From the NCBI GenBank assembly GCA_037157565.1, contig JAZHRO010000036.1, positions 140,794,501 through 140,858,500 of the forward strand: a stretch of DNA of 64,000 bases, in the 5' to 3' direction. A model generated the notes under the pieces. The model had not been told where the DNA came from and ran no database searches. It saw nothing but the letters and a program-made list of their open reading frames with translations. The position numbers and the translations under genes were made by a program. Positions 53,301 to 64,000 of this stretch are shown here, one piece after another. The stretch is from Thalassia testudinum (Eukaryota; Streptophyta; Magnoliopsida; Alismatales; Hydrocharitaceae). The first letter of the stretch is position 1, and each line of letters opens with the position of its first letter.

Positions 53301-56118
53301 TGTTATAACGTTGTAGTAAAGCCGGTTATTACCAACATTTCAAATATAAATTTTTTTTTTTACTCGGAAAATGAAAGAGTTCCCGAGGTCGAACTCAGGG
53401 AGCAAGTCGTATTCTAGAGATATACATGTTTCTTTTACAAAAAGAAAGAGAGAGGGAAAGAATTTGTTGTTTTCTCTTTGTTCTGCAGAGGGGGATGCTC
53501 TTCTTTCTCTCTTTCTTTAGATCTCCTTCTTTTCTCTGTTCTGCAGAGGTGATATTCTTCTGCAATGGTGATGCTCTTCTTCTTCTTCCTGCTGTTCCTG
53601 CGTTGGTGATGTTCTTCTTTCTTCAGAGCTCCTTGTTCTTCTTCTTCTTTGGTTTTCTGCCTTGACCTCTCTTTTTCTTCTTCTACAATCGTGGTGACCC
53701 TTTCTCTTTTCCCTTTTTTTCTTTATGGCTGCAGAGCTTCTGCCTTCAGCTACTAAGTCTTCCTTTCTTCTTCTTCTGCTTTGGCCGTTGCTCTTCCTTC
53801 TTCTTCAGCCTGCCTTCTTTCCTGCTCTGGCTGCTGGTATTTCCGTCGTCTGACCCGGTGCTTCGACGACTTAACTATGCATTTGCTACAGTGCAGCTCC
53901 TTCTTCTTCGCCTGCACTTCTTCTTCCGCGGGTCTTCTTCTTCTTCTTTGGCCTGCACACTTCAGAGTTTTTCGTCAAGAGGCAAAACCTACTCTACCCT
54001 CCCCCCCCGCGTCTCTCTTTCTCTCTGAAACCACTCTTCGGAAAGCTCTCCCAGAGCTACCGGGTAATCGGGTTCGGGTCAGGCCCGGGTCCAGGCCCAC
54101 CGGCGTGCGTGGTGGGCGAGGAGTGCAGGTCAGTCTAAGTCGGGTCGGGTCAGGTCCGCGAGGCGTGAGCGCGGACGAGACCGGGTAACCGGGCGGGTGT
54201 AAGGGGACCTCACCCCGTGTACTGAGGCAAAGAGGCTAGTGCACGAAATCAATTTAAACTGTGGAACGTGCGTGAGGCTTACCGATGTGGGACTAAACGC
54301 AGACCGTTCCTCGCGTGCGCCTGCTGGGAGACCGCGGCTTGGCTTCTGCAGCTGCGGCTTCTATCTGCATAAGTTGCTGGCTGGCTGCCTTCGCACGACG
54401 CCCCGTACCCCGCAGCAGCTGGAGACCTGGCGTCCTCAAGCCTGGAGCGCGGGAGAAGCTGCTTTAATGTGCGTCAATGGCGGTCGGACCTCAAAACCTG
54501 TTGGACACGAATATGGCCTCGCGGCCTAATCAAACCACTGGGGAACCTTCGCCGTGGCACGGCGAAGGTGAGGAGCTGCGCGGCAGGCCGCAAGGAGGTG
54601 TCTGGTGGCAGCCCTGGGTCGGACTGCAACCGGAGGAATGGGTTTGTTCGGGGGAGTGTTACGGAGGTGTGGAGTGGTAGTGGAGGGGTGGGGGGTGCTC
54701 AGTGTGATGAGGCGGAGGTGCGGTGAGGGTCGGCGAGCCGTGTGGGTTGCTGAGGTGATGGGAACGACTCGCCGGAGGGTGGTCGGAGGCGAAGGGGGTG
54801 AAGGTGGTCAGGGTCGGTAGAGGGCTTAATTGAATAAATTGAAAGCGGGGAAAGAAAGAGGAGGAGAAGGGGAGTAGCTCTAGCTTACTTGCAGGGACGA
54901 AGGGGGAGGAACAGGGCGACAGTCGTATCGACTGTCGCCGGAGAAGACGATGCTCAGGGAGAGGGGCGGCGGCGAGCAGAGAGCCGGAGAGGCGCCAGCT
55001 GGGTGCGACGTGGCGCGGGAAGAGCAGGGGAGGAAGTCTCTGCTGCTGGTATTGCGGCAGAGCGAAGAGGTGGAGGGGGAGGAAGCCGCCGGAGCTGGTG
55101 AGCGTCTGCCGGAGGAAGAAGAGAAGAAAGTTGGGGATTTTCTCCGTCAGATCCAGGCTGCCCTGGTCGGTGGAGCAGCGGGGGGTATTTATAGGGATGA
55201 AACAGGGAGGAAGGCGGAGGGAGACGACGTGTCTCCCTCGCCGGAGAATGGTCGGAACACGAACCCATACCGTCCGTGCGTTCGCACGGCCGGTATGGTG
55301 GGCTACAATGACCAGGGGGGTGCCCCTGCGACGGCTGACGACGCAGGGCACCCCCGGTTTACTTGCCAGGTCCCCCACCTCACCCTGCGCGGCGCCATGC
55401 TCCGCGCAAGGTCGCCGGAGCATGGTGCTGGCAGGGTTTTGCAGGAGGGACCTGATTGCAAAGAACGAAGGAGAGTTAGGGGCCAAAATGCGAGGGTTCA
55501 AAAGTTGAGGGCCAAAGAGTAAATATATGAGGACCAAAGTGTGAAGTCGGTCAAGGAGGTTTCTTCTTAGGCTCAAGTTTTTATACATGACTAATTAGGA
55601 CCTAAGGAATCTGATGGTGAATTTCATTTTCATATTAAACCTTGTTTGACCGGTCAATTTGCGCAAAAACCTAAATTAAGTTATTAATTGGGCATGGTTC
55701 TCAATGTAGGTCGAAATGGGTTCTAAAGGCCAAATTGAAGGTTCTAAACCCTAGAGATTATTTTTCTATGAATTTTAGAGGGTTTATTCTATTTTTACTT
55801 TGCCTCGAACCTTGTGAATTGAAGTGGGTTGTTTTAGGGTTACAGATTATCATTTGGTTCCTTGGAAGTGCTGTAGCCCTTACTAGATCATCTCATCCCA
55901 CTTTTATTCTTATTAAGCTGTTTTGACCTGTGTTTGGGCCCTGAATTACCCTGTATGCAGATTATACTGGTAAAATTGCACTTTTACCCCTTATGACTGG
56001 TTTTCTTCTCAAACTCAGAATTCTTTGAGTTAAGCCTTTCCTTGAGATATGTAGGAGCTTTTATCCTTTGTATTGGGTCAAAATGAGCTAGTTATGGCTC
56101 ATGATGAGGTTCTCATCA
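53301..56118 (-). repeat. 3' LTR of the Athila-type element
   Basis: In element sense it starts TGATGAGAACC directly after the purine tract. The other edge, placed at TGTTATAACG (53,301), is inferred from loss of chromovirus LTR similarity. The section 53,410-53,980 is rich in TTC/CTT microsatellite on the plus strand, and 54,250-55,500 is GC-rich. Confidence 0.72.
53410..53980 (+). repeat. TTC/CTT-rich microsatellite-like tract in the LTR
   Basis: Many runs of TTCTTCTTC and CTCTTTCT, with three copies of a word close to CTGCAGAGG (53,486-53,555). Seen as GAA-rich in element sense. Confidence 0.75.
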
Positions 56119-57685
56119 TACCCCCATGCCTAGCTTTTGCTAGTCCCTTAGCAAAAACTTAAGGTTTCAACCCTTGTTCTAGACCATGAAGTTTTTAATG
56201 GTTTTAGATAAGTGCCTTTTTTATTTGAGCATAGATTAGGTTAGAATGCTGACCATAGGCCTAAAAGGTACTCTAGTACCAATCAAGATCCAAATCTGTC
56301 TAGCCTTAGCCTCAGTCTTTTAGCAAAGGTTTTTAAGGCCCGCAAGAACTAACCTAAGGTTTATTGGACTTCGTGGTTAAAGCACCCGTGCTTGAAATGA
56401 TTTTAGCCCTTGCTCAGTTCGCAGTGCGTTTTGTAAGAGAGAGATAGAAAGTTTTTCTGTTTGGAGAGTTTTCTCTCTCTTTTTCTTTTTAGTTCTAGCC
56501 TAGGATTGGCTTTTCAACACGGTCTGTATCAGATTCCTTGCTCCCATCATCAATCCTCAAGGGTTCCTGGCGATCGATGCTTCGAGATAGCACCGCCCAT
56601 GGCAACCCCCGGAACCCTGGCTATTGAGATTTCGAGATAATCCCATCCATGGTATTCCGTGGCCGAATCCAGACCCTGGCAATTGACACTTCGAGATAAT
56701 GCCATCCATGGAATCTGAACCAGCAGAGTGCTTACATGCCCCCCGTAGGATATGTAAATATCCTAAGAGACAAGCACCGAGGAGATGATATTTTGTTACG
56801 CATCTTCGAGGGGATTTCCCGCCTCTCCGCGCTGGGAACTCGTCCAAATCAACTTGTGTTGATCGGCCGCTCCTATTCTAGGTGTTCTTTTCAGATTTTT
56901 GCGACGCTTCTGCGTGATTCTGATTTTTACGCTTACTGAACCAGGCTGTGTGTGAGATTAGGGTGCTTAGGTTACTGAGTCCCGTAAACCAAAAATTAGT
57001 TAACGAGGCCGAATACTCCCTAAGCCTTAGACCTAATACTTCAGCTTTTCATTTTCCTCAACCTCTTGAGGAGTGTCCAGATCTTAATGGGTACTAAGAG
57101 TCTATTCAAGAATGCCTAAGGTTTGCATTCTTACTAATCTCATTGTGCACTTTTCAGTTATTTTCTTGAATGAGGTCTAGAACTTAGGTTAATTCCTTAG
57201 TTCCTTACTAATGACTATCACTTTTTCTCATAATTTTGTGCTCCTTTTTCATTTTGTTTCTTTTCTCCTTCACAAAATTTTCCTTCTCCTCTTTTCCTCT
57301 TATTCTTTTTCGAAAATTTTTTAATTTTTATGGTATTTTTGGCATATGTGAATTTTTTGTTTGAAACCTTTTCTTACAAGTTTTTGCACTTTCCTACCCC
57401 CCCATGCCTAAGATTTGCAATGTCCTCATTGTAACCTAGGGGGTCTTAGTTCATTCCTTAAGACAGAAATTTGGATGAGTGAATGGGTCGGGTTGAAATT
57501 TTTTTTTTTTTTTTTGCGGACGATTTCAAATCCCAGATGCAAACATCTGAGTTGGGGTCGGCTGTCTACAAGGGTGAACTTCGAGTGCTGAAAGGTGTCA
57601 GAACAAGTTTCAGGTTTTCAAAGAGAATGACGGGCTGCCTCCCGTTAAGCGCTGAGTTTTACGCCATCGGCTGGGCGCAATAAGC
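56119..57685 (-). other. 3' noncoding region of the Athila-type element
   Basis: No env-like frame is present. It shares blocks with the non-autonomous element at 34,300-35,400. Repeated CTTCGAGATA words, each followed by a CC(A/G)CCCATGG-like word, occur three times at about 56,580-56,710, as in the other element at 34,720-34,850. Confidence 0.7.
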
Positions 57686-58648
57686 TCAAGGGGAAAGGAG
57701 GATATAAGATGCCTCAGCCAAATCAGTAGAAGTTACATCAATGAACGGCTTGAGTCTCTGACCGTTCACGATGAAAGGTTCAGAATCGTGGCTGAGTGGA
57801 CTGATTTCGATTGCTCCATTTCCAAAAACCTGTCGGACCAAATATGGTCCGACCCACTTAGATCTCAGTTTTCCTGGGAAGAGTTTGAGTCGGGCATCAA
57901 AGAGTAGGACCTTTTGACCAGGATGAAAGATCTTTCTCGAGATGTGTTTGTCGTGGAAGGCTTTAACCCGCTCCTTGTAGATTTGCGAGTTCTCGTACGC
58001 GTCTATGCGTAATTCATCGATCTCGCTAATTTGGAGTTTTCTGTGGGTCCCAGCCTTAGAAAGATCCAGATTACAGTTCCGTACTGCCCAATAGGCTTTA
58101 TGCTCCAGTTCGACGGGAAGGTGGCATGCCTTTCCGTACACCAATCTAAAAGGAGACATGCCCAATTGGGTCTTGTGGGCGGTCCTATAGGCCCACAATG
58201 CTTCCGGAAGTCGGGACGACCAGTCCTTCCTGTCAGGTCGAACAGTGACTTGCAGGATTTTCTTGATCTCCCGATTAGACAGCTCAGCTAGACCATTAGT
58301 TTGGGGGTGGTAAGGAGTAGAGATTCGGTGAGACACCCCGTATTTGGTCATCAGTGACCTAAACTGAGCATTTGTGAAATGGGTCCCCCCATCAGAGATT
58401 ATTGCACGAGGAATCCCGAACCTTGAGAAAATGTGTTGATGAATGAATTTGAGAACGATTTTGTGATCACAGGTTCGGGTCGGTATGGCTTCGATCCATT
58501 TGGACACGTAGTCCACAGCCAACAGAATGTATTCGAAACCATCCGAAACAGGAAAGGGGCCCATAAAATCAATCCCCCAAACATCAAAGATTTCGCATAC
58601 TAGAATCGGTTGCATAGGCATCATGTCGCGATGGCTCATGTTGCCCAA
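57686..58648 (-). pseudogene. Athila integrase core and C-terminus
   Basis: This 320-codon open block holds the integrase core with an intact D,D(35)E triad: Asp27 (WGIDFMGP), Asp86 (IISDGGTHF) and Glu122 ([11 protein letters not shown]). The C-terminal domain ([31 protein letters not shown]) follows. Integrase inserts element cDNA into the genome. The block is in the same frame as the RT block, separated by one TGA at 58,655-58,657 where Arg (CGA) would be expected. On its own it lacks the zinc-binding N-terminus. Confidence 0.88.
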
Positions 58649-58654
58649 AGTCTG

Positions 58655-60232
58655 TCAACGACTGCATGCCTTGCAATGACTGTATGCGTCTTTGAACAGT
58701 GTGGGCCAGTAAAAGCCGCACTGGAGGACTTTTGATGCGGTTTTATGCCCGGCAAAATGGCCACCGCATGCCTGGTCATGGCAGAAAGAGAGGATATTGT
58801 TGACTTCCCCTTCCGGGACACATCTCCGGATGATCTGATCGGCACCTATGCGGAAGAGGTACGGGTCTTCCCAAATGTAATACTTGGCATCGAAGCGTAA
58901 TTTGTCTTTCTTGGCCTTCGGCCAATCGGATGGGGTCTGATGAGATGCCAAGTAATTTACTATTTTAGCAAACCATGGAAGGCTAGTACCAATAGTCAGC
59001 AGGTGCTCATCGGGAAAATGCTCAGTGATGGGTCCGGAAGGGTCAATTATTTCAGAAGGAAGACGGGACAAGTGATCAGCTACCACGTTTTGCTTTCCCG
59101 CTTTGTCGCGAATCTCAAGGTCAAATTCTTGCAACAGCAAGATCCATCGAATTAATCGAGGTTTCGCGTCCTTCTTCGCAAGGAGATGCCTCACAGCTGT
59201 GTGATCCGAGTATATGATGACATGGGAACCCAGAAGGTACGATCTGAACTTCTCTAGGGAAAATACTACAGCTAGCAGCTCTTTCTCAGTAACCGTATAG
59301 TTACGCTGAGCCTCATCGAGTGTTTTGCTGGCGTAGTAAATGACCACAGGTTTCTTGTCATTTTTCTGCCCCAAAACCGCTCCTACAGCGAAGTCGGATG
59401 CATCACACATGATCTCAAAGGGTTGAGACCAATCAGGGGACTGTAGGATCGGGACTTGGGTGACTCGGTCACGCAGGATTTCAAATGCTTGAGTGCATTC
59501 CTTGGAGATTTCGAAGGGAACATCCTTGGAGAGAAGAGTGGTCAGGGGGCGTGCGATTTTTGAAAAATCAGGGATAAATCGTCGATAAAAACCGACATGC
59601 CCTAAAAAGGATCGGATGTCCCTGATGGAGCTAGGCATAGGAAGGTGAGAGATCAGATTAACCTTAGCTCGATCCACTTGGATACCTTTCTCCGAAATTG
59701 AGTGTCCCAGGACAATTCCCTCAGGCACCATGAAATGGCTCTTTTCCCAGGAAAGAACCAAATTCACATCGATGCACCGCCTGAGTATCTGGACCAACTG
59801 TTGGAGGCAATCGTCGAATGATGCTCCGAAAACTGAAAAGTCATCCATGAAGACTTCCAGATAATCACCTACCATATCTGAGAATATGGCAAGCATGCAT
59901 CGCTGAAAAGTAGCGGGTGCATTGCAAAGACCGAAAGGCATCCTTCGGAAAGCGTATGTTCCGAAGGGGCAGGTGAACATGGTCTTTTCTTGGTCCTCAG
60001 GATGGATTGCCACCTGGTTATAACCGGAGTACCCGTCAAGAAAGCAGAAGAACCTATTTCCCGCTAGTTTTTCGAGAATTTGATCAATGAAGGGTAGTGG
60101 GAAATGATCCTTCTTCGTGGAGGAATTGAGTCGACGGTAATCTATACAGACTCTCCACGAGTTGGCTAATCGGGTAGGAATGATTTCTCCGGTCTCAGTC
60201 GTTATAGTGGTGAGTCCTGCCTTCTTGGGCAC
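58655..60232 (-). pseudogene. Athila reverse transcriptase, RNase H and integrase zinc domain
   Basis: 525 open codons. RT boxes are VCIDYRRLNSSTKKDHFPLP (28-47), DGYSGYNQVAIH (66-77), FGLCNAPATFQ (100-110) and the catalytic FMDD (128-131). RNase H begins at MCDASDFAVGAVLGQ (catalytic Asp near 277), with TEKELLAVVF and YSDHTAVRHL after it. The HHCC zinc domain of integrase (FCHDQACGGHF, CKAC) closes the block. The block starts just after a TAG (60,236-60,238) where SPI-Q-VVPKK is usual, and ends at a TGA. Catalytic residues are intact. Confidence 0.9.
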
Positions 60233-60235
60233 GAC

Positions 60236-61696
60236 CTAAATTGGGCTCACCCAACAACTATCGGAGATCGGGTAGATGATCCCGGCATCTAACCACTTGA
60301 TGATCTCCTTTTTCATGACCTCCTGCAGATTAGGGTTTAAGCGTCTCTGCATTTCACGAGAAGGTCGTGTGCCCTCTTCTGAATAGATATGATGAGTACA
60401 ATAAGAGGGACTTATTCCAGTCAAATCATCGAGAGTCCATCCGATGGCTCTGCGATGTTGCTGGAGGACAACAATCAGACGGGATTCCTGTTCAGGACTG
60501 AGGTTGGAATTGATAATTACAGGAAGGGTCTGATTAGAACCCAAAAAGACGTATTTTAAGTGAGCAGGAAGGGGTTTCAGTTCGAGGATGGGGTTTTCAG
60601 CAGCAGCGGGTGGTTCAGTATAGATGTGAGGTTCAAGGGTGGGAGTTACTGGGTTGTTCATATCTGGATTCAACTCCTCTGTTTGCGGGTCAAGATCCTT
60701 CTGTGGTTGATGAGGCATAATCGAGTCATTCTGGAGGTGTGATTCATCAACCAAAGTCTTGATGTCACAAATTTGCTCGATGACGCCGCAATTAATTCCT
60801 TGTTGGGCCTTAAATATATCAATTTTCAGTGTTTGATCTCCAAACTTAAGCTCTATTTGGCCCTCCTCACAGCTGATGTTGGCTCTAGCAGTAGCCAAGA
60901 AAGGTCTCCCTAGAATGATTGGTGTATCCCTAGGGTTCTCAGGTGCATCCATATCTAAGACTATAAAGTCCACTGGAAAATAGAAATCCCGCACTCTCAC
61001 GATAACATCCTCGAGAATCCCTTTTGGTGACTTTATAGATCGATCTGCTAATTGTAATGTCACCTCGGTTGGTTTTAGCTCAGATTCTTCTAGATGGTCG
61101 AGTAAGGATGTGGGTATCAGGTTTATGGATGCACCCAAGTCTAACAAAGCTCTATCAAATTGGGTACCACCTATCTTACAGGAAATCAGGGGAGTTCCAG
61201 GATCTTTTGCCTTGGGTGGGAGTCTACTGAGGATTACAGAGCTGGCTTGTTCTGACAAAACAATTGGGCTCCCTCCCTTGGTTCGCGGCTTACGCTGGGG
61301 TGTACATATATTCTTTAGAAATCGTGCGTAAGCTGGTACGTGGCGGATTGCATCCATCAAGGGGATGTTTATGTGGACCTGCTCAAAGAGCTTGACCAGG
61401 TCCTCCTCAGGGGCCACGGGTTTTGTGGTCTTCTTTCCCTTGGTCAGGGCCTCGGGAAACGGGATCTTGGTTGGTTCTTCTAGGATAGGTCCAGGTTGTG
61501 GATCTGGAACAGCGGTACCTTGGATAACTATCCTAGGGTCATGGTTATCAGGCTTGGAGTGGTTTGGATAATGCGGGTCTTGAGTTGTTTTACCACTACG
61601 TGTTGTTACAGAATTTAATCCGGCCTGATTTTGGTTTGGGTTTGGTAGGAGGGGTGGCTGCTGCTGAAATCCCGCATAAGAAGTTGAGGCTTCCAT
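60236..61696 (-). pseudogene. Athila gag-protease linker and aspartic protease
   Basis: 486 open codons. A Pro/Asn-rich linker leads to the protease, with active site RALLDLGASINLIP (DLGA, the Athila form of DSGA), flap-region sequence, and ILGRPFLATARANI near its end. Then comes a linker and the start of RT (HLKYVFLGSNQTLPVIIN, EEGTRPSREMQRRLNPNLQE, WLDAGIIYPISD). It is in the same frame as gag and RT. The protease matures the polyprotein. Confidence 0.88.
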
Positions 61697-61735
61697 CTCG
61701 TCTGGAGATGGAGCAGTAGGAGCCTGATAAATCCA

Positions 61736-63259
61736 TTAGGCGTGGCCTAAATTTGGATTCATAACGCGCTTCTGGGTTGGCACGTTATTTGGGTTAGGAA
61801 GAGGTTGGGAAGGGAGTGTGCCTGGTTGGCGAGAATTTGCCAACTGGGCCAGTTGAGTTTTAACTTCAGTAAGCTCGTCCTTGTGCTGTTTTTGAATAGC
61901 CGCATTCGTTTTTTGAATGTCAGCCAGAGTCTGAAGGATTAAGGACATTTGATCTTGATTTGGCCCTGATGGATAAGTAGGGTTGGGCCGAGGCTGAGGC
62001 GGCTGGTAGTGACGAGAGGGCTGTGGGCGGGACTGAAAAGGTGGTCTTTGGGTTTGGGAATTTCCCGCCCACTGAAAATTGGGGTGATTTCGCCATCCAG
62101 GGTTGTAAGTGTTGGAGAATGGGTCGTTCTGAATGGCGTTGAGGTCCTCGCAGGTCTGAGGAACCTCCTGAGAATCAGGGAAAGGAGGAATGGAGTTCCC
62201 CCGGCTGGTGTAGAAAGGATCGGATGATCTTCCAGTCCAAGAATCAGATGGGGATGGATATGGATCCATCCCAGGGGAAGATCGGTGGAGGATGTTTTGC
62301 ACAGTCTCCTGTGTGGAAGGAGGTTGTGCAAAGGAGTTACGCGCAGAGGTGGCTCGCTGCAAGTGCTGAGTCAGCTCATCCACCTTCTTTTCAATGATTG
62401 AGACCTTGTCCAATCGACTGGCCATTAATTCCAGGTCGACTGATGCGGACAGGCCCTGCGTCTCATGTGCTCCCTTAAGATTCGTCGCTGCGCGGGTATT
62501 CGTCCTGTCGAATAATCCCATGGAGTCATTGTTGATGGAGTTCTCGCACATGTTTTCGAGAATCTCCCATACGGTGTCTTCATGTTGACCCATGATGTTT
62601 CCTCCGCAAGTTGCATTGACGAAAAGGCGGATGTCCTCACGGAGTCCCTGGTAAAAAGATTGGACTTGTTCCCATTTAGGAACTCCGTGATGGGGGCACT
62701 TCCTCATGAGATCCTGAAAACGATCCCATGCCTCATGAAGAGGTTCTCCTGATTGTTGAGTGAAGTGTGTGATCTGATGGCGCAAGGCGTTGGTCCGACC
62801 AACGGGAAAGAACTTTTTCAAAAACTCGGATTGAAGTTCTTCCCAAGTGTTGATCGGCCGGGTCTGAGTTTGATACCAATGGGCAGCCTTGTCCATAAGA
62901 GAAAAGGAGAACATCTTCATGAGAAGAATATCCCGATTTTGCGCATCTGATCCAAAAGTGTGGGCCAGATGCTTTAGCTGTTTGATGTGCTGGAAGGGAT
63001 CTTCAGAATTAAGCCCATGGAATTTAGGTATAGCATGAATCATGTTGGGCTTTAGTTCGGAATCAGGTCCTCCAGTCGGGATTCTGACTCGAGGCTCAAT
63101 GGCCACCGCAGCAGGATTGTAGTGATCCCGCATCATAGGACGCTGTGGTGGGTGCACGAAGTTTTGGAAGAGGTCATTGAGTCGCTGGAGCTGGTGTTCC
63201 AGATTATTTTCTTCCTCAACTGGCTGAGCCATGATGGGGGATGGACCCCTTCCGTACAT
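61736..63259 (-). CDS. Athila gag
   Basis: 507 codons from ATG at 63,259. The retrotransposon gag domain is at about 75-215 (MIHAIPKFHGLNSEDPFQHI, KAAHWYQTQTRPINTWEELQ, FLKKFFPVGRTNALRHQI, SFYQGLREDIRLFV). A Pro/Gln/Ser-rich tail follows, with no CCHC knuckle, and a coiled-coil-like LQTLADIQKTNAAIQKQ. Gag forms the virus-like particle. The stop (TAA, 61,736-61,738) is in frame with the protease block and could be a CAA-to-TAA mutation or a natural gag end. Confidence 0.85.
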   Translation of the reverse strand: MYGRGPSPIMAQPVEEENNLEHQLQRLNDLFQNFVHPPQRPMMRDHYNPAAVAIEPRVRIPTGGPDSELKPNMIHAIPKFHGLNSEDPFQHIKQLKHLAHTFGSDAQNRDILLMKMFSFSLMDKAAHWYQTQTRPINTWEELQSEFLKKFFPVGRTNALRHQITHFTQQSGEPLHEAWDRFQDLMRKCPHHGVPKWEQVQSFYQGLREDIRLFVNATCGGNIMGQHEDTVWEILENMCENSINNDSMGLFDRTNTRAATNLKGAHETQGLSASVDLELMASRLDKVSIIEKKVDELTQHLQRATSARNSFAQPPSTQETVQNILHRSSPGMDPYPSPSDSWTGRSSDPFYTSRGNSIPPFPDSQEVPQTCEDLNAIQNDPFSNTYNPGWRNHPNFQWAGNSQTQRPPFQSRPQPSRHYQPPQPRPNPTYPSGPNQDQMSLILQTLADIQKTNAAIQKQHKDELTEVKTQLAQLANSRQPGTLPSQPLPNPNNVPTQKRVMNPNLGHA

Positions 63260-64000
63260 GCACAGTTGGGAGAGGTAAGTTTAGAAGGTGCTGGACCCAA
63301 TCAAGACACCCAAAAATGTGTTGGGTGACTATAGAGGTGCGGGGCAGATGGACCCCTTGATCAGAAAGATCGTCCACCTGAGAATTACCTGGGCAGCCAG
63401 AGAGGGAGAGTCCCGCGAAGACCCCTACACGGTAGAGCGTCCCCACGGGTTACAGGGTTTCCCCCACCCGACCTCTCTTGTCACTGCGGTTCCAGGTAGA
63501 CCAGAATGGGGATCTTGACCTCTTAAGTCTACCAATTTTAAGATCAGGGTGCTTAAGGTTTCACTTGAACTTTAGTCTTTTTAAGTGCAAAGAGTGACCT
63601 AATTTAAGGTTGGTTAACCCAAAGGGGTCAACTTTACCTCTTGTTTTCTTTGAGAGCTTTTTGGGTCCTTTCTTTTAGGGTTCAAGTGTTTAGAGAGAGC
63701 CAATTGTTTAGGATTTTTCTTGTTAATTATTTTCAATCAATGGCTTGGGCACACCTCTTTTGGATTTCCTCAATTCTTGATTAAGGGGTGTGTCTCTACT
63801 GAAATCCTAATGTTTGACCTTATGTTGGCTCTACTTGGTCCATTTAACTCTTTGTTGGGCAATTAGGGCTCAAGCAAGAATGTGTTAGCCCTTAAATACC
63901 CTTAATAGTGTGCAGGAGTTGAAAACATGCAACTTTTTATGGTTACTAAGTATGGAAGACGGGTTAGCCCTATATTGCTTGTTCTTTTCTTTTCTTCCTC
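63260..64000 (-). other. 5' noncoding leader of the Athila-type element
   Basis: Upstream of the gag start in element sense. There is no open frame above 76 codons. The primer site and 5' LTR are expected beyond 64,000, since the related element has a 1.25-kb leader. Confidence 0.65.

Larger units (their letters stand above)
53301..64000 (-). mobile_element. Athila-type LTR retrotransposon (autonomous type), 5' end outside window
   Basis: The minus-strand order is leader (from above 64,000), gag (63,259), protease, RT, RNase H, integrase (to 57,686), a 1.57-kb 3' noncoding region, a purine tract (GGCATGGGGGTA) and the 3' LTR (53,301-56,118). The DLGA protease site and the RT and integrase sequences are of Athila type. 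No env-like ORF is present between integrase and the LTR. Three in-frame stops disable the polyprotein. It interrupts chromovirus-type LTR B (left flank GGTTT). Confidence 0.87.

Noticed and set aside
54659..55588. 309-codon minus frame and overlapping plus frames in GC-rich DNA
   Set aside because: They lie inside the Athila 3' LTR, have low-complexity composition and overlap one another on both strands; no domain.
56119..57685. Env-like ORF expected between integrase and 3' LTR in some Athila elements
   Set aside because: No open frame longer than about 96 codons and no transmembrane pattern.

Overview
The window reads as nuclear DNA of a flowering plant with a large, retrotransposon-rich genome. 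The signs are intron-split genes, plant Ty1/copia, Ty3/gypsy (chromovirus and Athila-type) and RTE elements, SIRE-type LTRs, a group I WRKY gene and an LRR receptor-kinase fragment. No species can be named. There is no operon, rRNA, tRNA or CRISPR array. Almost all coding potential is retrotransposon sequence, mostly decayed.

Left third (1-25,970). A WRKY-type gene lies on the minus strand. Exon 1 is at 20,236-20,406 (TATA box near 20,510) and exon 2 at 2,194-2,364. Both are 171 nt, both are phase 0, and together they encode the SP-cluster region of a group I WRKY factor. The WRKY domain itself would lie beyond position 1. The 17.9-kb intron between them holds a nest. An old copia element (2,644-14,659) has an RTE non-LTR element inserted in its integrase (about 4,969-8,302), and a second, gag-less copia element (10,815-14,535) splits its 3' LTR. 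Upstream of the gene, 20,779-24,733 is bounded by inverted repeats of about 390 bp (MULE-like, non-autonomous). An array of CG-centred palindromes lies inside it.

Middle (25,970-49,200). A rearranged chromovirus (gypsy) sits on the minus strand with integrase fused in frame to gag. A SIRE-type solo LTR follows (29,243-30,956, target duplication CTCTG), then a gag fragment. Next comes a chromovirus-type LTR (31,473-45,024) split by two insertions. The first is a complete, young, non-autonomous Athila-like element (32,420-40,552, duplication CCTGT) carrying an intact 665-codon ORF of unknown function. The second is an inverted solo LTR of the same chromovirus family (41,397-44,057). A second SIRE solo LTR (45,293-46,985, duplication TTATA) lies in another palindrome-bearing repeat.

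Right third (49,200-64,000). It holds an LRR receptor-kinase pseudogene (minus strand), two more chromovirus-type LTR pieces, and most of an Athila element on the minus strand. That element has its 3' LTR at 53,301-56,118 and gag-protease-RT-RNaseH-integrase at 57,686-63,259. All of its coding blocks share one frame, broken by three stops. Its 5' LTR lies past the window edge. It is a candidate relative of the enzyme source for the 665-codon element, since the two share 3' noncoding sequence.

The most unusual signal is a recurring architecture. Unrelated repeat families carry arrays of short palindromes, each centred on CG: AGACGTCT in SIRE, chromovirus and Athila-like LTRs, GTACCGGTAC/GTATCGATAC in 23,050-23,640, and TTGATCGATCAA in 47,042-47,198. 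All boundaries were read by eye; those of coding fragments and truncated LTRs are approximate.
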